Shown here piece after piece: positions 7,128 to 8,419 of a stretch of DNA of 8,419 nt. Below the pieces are notes generated by a model, which was given only the letters and a program-made list of their open reading frames with translations, made no database searches and was not told where the DNA came from. Source of the DNA: Spirochaetales bacterium (lineage in GTDB: Bacteria > Spirochaetota > Spirochaetia > Sphaerochaetales > Sphaerochaetaceae). A program made the translations under genes and the position numbers. Positions within the stretch are counted from its first letter, which is position 1, and every line of letters begins with the position of its first letter. Where the stretch lies: positions 1 through 8,419 of the forward strand of contig JAGABK010000075.1 of NCBI GenBank assembly GCA_017614625.1. The letters run 5' to 3'.

Positions 7128-7156
7128 AATCTTATGGATAAACAAAAATAAGTCAA
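7128..7156 (-). promoter_or_regulatory. Possible promoter of the YbhN-like gene
   Basis: Minus strand TTGACT (7151-7156), then 17 bases, then AAGATT (7128-7133). The -35 is good and the -10 weak. Only nine bases remain before the ATG at 7118, which again predicts a very short or absent 5' UTR. The -35 box lies inside the palindrome at 7148-7161. Confidence 0.35.
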
Positions 7157-7161
7157 CTTAT
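7148..7161. promoter_or_regulatory. Palindromic operator candidate between the YbhN-like and merR-type genes
   Basis: ATAAGT-CA-ACTTAT is a perfect six-base inverted repeat around a two-base centre. It covers the predicted -35 of the YbhN-like gene and sits directly upstream of the -10 of the merR-type gene. MerR-family regulators bind short dyads within the promoters of divergent target genes, so this is the natural binding site for the adjacent regulator. That is inference from position and symmetry. Confidence 0.5.
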
Positions 7162-7163
7162 GT

Positions 7164-7169
7164 TACAAT
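7164..7169 (+). promoter_or_regulatory. -10 element of the merR-type gene, leaderless start predicted
   Basis: TACAAT (five of six bases of the consensus) ends five bases before the ATG at 7175, which puts the transcription start at or next to the start codon. AAGG three bases before the ATG is too close for a normal ribosome site. No good -35 is found at 16-20 bases upstream (the region reads AAACAA and similar), as expected for an activator-dependent promoter. Confidence 0.45.
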
Positions 7170-7174
7170 AAGGT

Positions 7175-7618
7175 ATGAAGCGCTACAGGATTGGTGAGAT
7201 CGCAGCCCTTTCCGGGCTTACCCCGAGGACCATAAGGTATTACGGCGAGCTTGGCCTGCTGTCCGACGGCCGCACCCGCGGCGGGCAGAGGTTCTTCTCT
7301 GACCAGGACCTCGTCTACCTCAAGCGCATCGTCGAGCTCAAGAGCCTGGGCTTCACGCTGGACGAAATCTCCAGGATCATCAGGCTGAAGGAGGAGGACG
7401 AGACGGGAAACCGCCGGCGCACCGAGCTTCTGACCCAGTACCGCAGCAAGCTGTCTGCGGACATCGAGCGCATGAACGTCCTGCAGAGCCACATAGACGA
7501 GCTGAAGTGGCACATAGACCAGCTGGAGAGCGCCGAGGACGCCTTCAAGGCCTGTCCGGGCCCCGCCTGCGCCAGTTGCGAGCACAAGACCAAGTGCATC
7601 TTCTTCAGGGAAAACTGA
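7175..7618 (+). CDS. MerR-family transcriptional regulator with C-terminal four-Cys cluster
   Basis: A 147-residue DNA-binding regulator. The winged helix-turn-helix is at residues 4-30 (YRIGEIAALSGLTPRTIRYY, then ELGLL), with the wing up to about 70 (DLVYLKRIVELKSLGFTLDEI). The dimerisation coiled coil follows at about 85-123. The C-terminal tail has Cys127, Cys132, Cys135 and Cys141 (C-x4-C-x2-C-x5-C). SoxR, the [2Fe-2S] MerR protein, has a four-Cys cluster in the same place but with spacing C-x2-C-x-C-x5-C. A metal- or redox-responsive site is therefore likely, though the ligand cannot be named. The start is fixed by the conserved family N-terminus. It is divergent from the YbhN-like gene with a palindrome between them, and is likely autoregulated. 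Downstream lies the large repeat-bearing gap. Confidence 0.93.
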   Translation: MKRYRIGEIAALSGLTPRTIRYYGELGLLSDGRTRGGQRFFSDQDLVYLKRIVELKSLGFTLDEISRIIRLKEEDETGNRRRTELLTQYRSKLSADIERMNVLQSHIDELKWHIDQLESAEDAFKACPGPACASCEHKTKCIFFREN

Positions 7619-7729
7619 AAACACGGGTTGTTTACTGAATGTCCGGGTAAGGAACAAGAGAGATTGATCTCTTCCTCATTTGAATGCACTATGCCGGAAG
7701 AGCTCTTTTTGCCCTGTTTCGGGTGGAAA

Positions 7730-7764
7730 ACAACTGGATTCAGGAAAAACCGGCTTTTTGTGGT
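7730..7764. repeat. Possible degenerate unit preceding array 1
   Basis: ACAACTGG at 7730-7737 differs by one base from the left motif of array 1. At the expected distance of 27 bases (7757) the sequence TTTGTGGT matches the right motif TCAGTTGT at five of eight positions. If real, it ends 18 bases before the first clear unit, close to the 17-base gap seen in array 2. Confidence 0.3.
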
Positions 7765-7782
7765 TCGGAACTGCATTGTTTT

Positions 7783-7921
7783 ACAACTGAGACTTGTGTT
7801 TGTTCTGTTTCAGTTGTTGCCGTTGTTACTGGACATATGAAATCACAACTGAATTCCATGACTTTCAAAGAATAGTTGTTTGGTAAACAACTGAAACATG
7901 TTATTTGCGGGATTTAGTTGT
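7783..7921. repeat. Array 1: three 35-bp inverted-motif units (ACAACTGA ... TCAGTTGT type)
   Basis: Three units at 7783-7817, 7845-7879 and 7887-7921. Each begins with a perfect ACAACTGA and ends in TCAGTTGT, ATAGTTGT or TTAGTTGT respectively, with the two motifs always starting exactly 27 bases apart. The 19-base interiors are unrelated. The units are separated by 27 and 7 bases. Across the 7-base gap, AGTTGTTT-GGT-AAACAACT (7874-7892) makes a perfect hairpin. Function unknown; alternating orientation and fixed distance favour a protein-binding array over an RNA element. Confidence 0.8.
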
Positions 7922-7975
7922 TTTACCCCCATAAAAAATTATCTTCCCTGGAGAAAACAGTGAATCAATACGCTT

Positions 7976-8169
7976 TCAGCCAGAAACCCATATTGCCGGG
8001 TTTTCGGCTGATTGTTTGTCAGCCAAAACACCTCATTCCATTGAAAATGGCTGACAATTCTTCCAGATCCAACTTCCGGATTCAGCCAGAAAAGGAACAA
8101 CTTCAATAATTGGCTGAAACAAACCCTCAATTAATCAGCCATTTTTCAAGAAACACGATTTTTGGCTGA
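7976..8169. repeat. Array 2: four 35-36-bp inverted-motif units (TCAGCCA ... TGGCTGA)
   Basis: Four units at 7976-8011, 8019-8054, 8082-8117 and 8135-8169. Every unit begins with TCAGCCA and ends with TGGCTGA, except the first, which ends CGGCTGA. Orientation alternates strictly across all eight motifs. Motif starts within a unit are 29, 29, 29 and 28 bases apart. Gaps between units are 7, 27 and 17 bases. The 21-22-base interiors are unrelated except for A/T-rich flanks next to several motifs; the first unit can pair further (12 of 14 bases per arm). The array ends about 78 bases before the trpB -35 box. I do not recognise it as a known repeat family. Confidence 0.85.
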
Positions 8170-8246
8170 ATCCTATCATTTTGCCTCTTGCACATCCCCG
8201 GTCTTTCCATGAAAAACAAAAAACCCGAAAAATTTTCGAAAACCTC

Positions 8247-8275
8247 TTGCAATGTTTTTCCGGCGGTGGTATGTT
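8247..8275 (+). promoter_or_regulatory. Predicted promoter of the trpB-like gene
   Basis: TTGCAA (8247-8252) and TATGTT (8270-8275) with a 17-base spacer; each matches four of six consensus bases. Initiation is expected near 8282, inside the large dyad, giving a UTR of about 54 nt. A perfect TTGACA at 8280-8285 has no fitting -10 downstream. Confidence 0.45.
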
Positions 8276-8310
8276 TCTATTGACAGTAACGTTACTGTAC
8301 ACAGAAACAT
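8271..8310 (+). promoter_or_regulatory. 40-bp dyad over the trpB start site, operator candidate
   Basis: Symmetric about the 8290/8291 junction. The centre ACAGTAACGTTACTGT (8283-8298) is a perfect 16-base palindrome. It is flanked after four bases on each side by ATGTTTCT (8271-8278) and AGAAACAT (8303-8310), which are perfect inverted copies of each other. Seventeen of twenty positions per half are symmetric. It begins in the -10 box and covers the predicted start site, the classic place for a repressor. With no loop at its centre, it is better read as a DNA operator than as an RNA hairpin. Confidence 0.7.
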
Positions 8311-8311
8311 C
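8294..8311 (+). repeat. 18-bp repeat, copy 2 (trpB 5' UTR)
   Basis: Exact second copy of ACTGTACACAGAAACATC found at 3420-3437 before glnN. Here it makes up most of the right arm of the 40-bp dyad and lies 12 bases before the strong ribosome binding site AAAGGAGG. Confidence 0.7.
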
Positions 8312-8335
8312 GAAGACCATAAAGGAGGAAACATT

Positions 8336-8419
8336 ATGGCGAACAAGGCAATCAAGGACATTCCCTACAAAATCTATCTTTCGGAAAACGAGATTCCTTC
8401 TTCATGGTACAACCTCAGA
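8336..8419 (+). CDS. trpB: TrpB-like pyridoxal-phosphate enzyme, N-terminus only (truncated by window edge)
   Basis: Only 28 codons are present. After a short lead, the sequence IPYKIYLSENEIPSSWYNLR matches the typical N-terminus of TrpB2-type tryptophan synthase beta chains (pattern I-P-x-K-I-x-L-x-E-x-E-x-P-x-x-W-Y-N), which join indole and serine to make tryptophan. The classical TrpB1 N-terminus differs. The lysine that binds PLP lies beyond the window. AAAGGAGG seven bases before the ATG is the strongest ribosome site in the window together with that of the mgtE leader frame. The promoter carries a large dyad and shares an 18-bp element with glnN, so expression is probably tied to amino-acid or nitrogen status. 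Confidence 0.75.
   Translation, partial: MANKAIKDIPYKIYLSENEIPSSWYNLR

Larger units (their letters stand above)
7619..8335. other. 717-bp intergenic region without a credible gene
   Basis: AT-rich compared with the flanking genes. Open frames here are short, lack ribosome binding sites and cross the repeat arrays, so I do not call them. A weak hairpin AAGAGA-GATTGA-TCTCTT (7656-7673) just after the merR-type gene has no U-run and is at best a poor terminator. The region holds two arrays of inverted motifs (7783-7921 and 7976-8169), a small perfect AT-rich palindrome CGAAAA-A-TTTTCG (8226-8238), and the trpB promoter with its dyad (8247-8310). No tRNA, rRNA or CRISPR pattern is seen. Confidence 0.75.

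Noticed and set aside
7656..7673. Terminator after the merR-type gene
   Set aside because: AAGAGA/TCTCTT forms a short AT-rich stem and is followed by CCTCATTT rather than a run of T.
7684..8320. Several 60-70-codon open frames in the intergenic region
   Set aside because: No ribosome binding sites, low-complexity AT-rich composition, and they run across the inverted-motif arrays.
7619..8335. CRISPR array or integron attC cluster
   Set aside because: Conserved parts are only 7-8 bases and occur as inverted pairs. There is no 20+ base direct repeat, the motifs do not fit attC ends, and no cas or integrase gene is in the window.

Overview
This window looks like chromosomal DNA from a bacterium with GC-rich coding sequence (frequent AGG and ATA codons) and clearly AT-richer intergenic DNA. 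The promoters read as sigma-70-like (-35/-10 with 17-bp spacers) and several genes have strong Shine-Dalgarno sites, so it is bacterial rather than archaeal. The gene set (type III glutamine synthetase, MgtE, a YbhN-like flippase-domain protein, a TrpB-like enzyme) fits an anaerobic Bacillota or Spirochaetota lineage. I cannot fix the phylum from sequence alone, and I see no phage, plasmid or transposase genes.

Layout. 1-677 (minus): N-terminal half of the Mg2+ channel MgtE, cut by the window edge. 678-921 (minus): its roughly 210-nt leader, with its own promoter, two compact hairpins and a 26-codon open frame with a strong ribosome binding site. That frame encodes an acidic, alternating-proline peptide reminiscent of the MgtL leader of enterobacterial mgtA. 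933-3300 (minus): a two-gene operon, a glutamine-synthetase-I-fold protein that has lost several catalytic and metal-binding residues, followed by an unidentified six-helix membrane protein. 3452-5542 (plus): a complete, apparently active type III glutamine synthetase, divergent from the GS-like gene. 5553-6050 (minus): a Nudix hydrolase. 6096-7118 (minus): a YbhN-family membrane protein. 7175-7618 (plus): a small MerR-family regulator with a C-terminal four-cysteine cluster, divergent from the YbhN gene and sharing a palindrome with it. 8336-8419 (plus): the first 28 codons of a TrpB-like gene.

The most unusual part is the 717-bp gap between the merR-type gene and trpB. It has no credible gene but carries two arrays of short inverted motifs. 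The first has three 35-bp units, each starting ACAACTGA and ending in TCAGTTGT or a one- or two-base variant. The second has four 35-36-bp units, each starting TCAGCCA and ending TGGCTGA (one copy CGGCTGA). Unit length is nearly constant, unit interiors differ completely, and the distances between units are 7, 17-18 or 27 bp, that is, they change in steps of about one DNA helical turn. I do not recognise this as a known element. It looks like a phased protein-binding array.

Further links: an 18-bp sequence is shared exactly between the 5' regions of the glutamine synthetase III gene and the trpB-like gene. At trpB it forms one arm of a 40-bp dyad placed over the predicted transcription start, suggesting shared control of nitrogen and tryptophan genes. 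Three gene starts (Nudix, MerR, YbhN) appear to be leaderless or nearly so.
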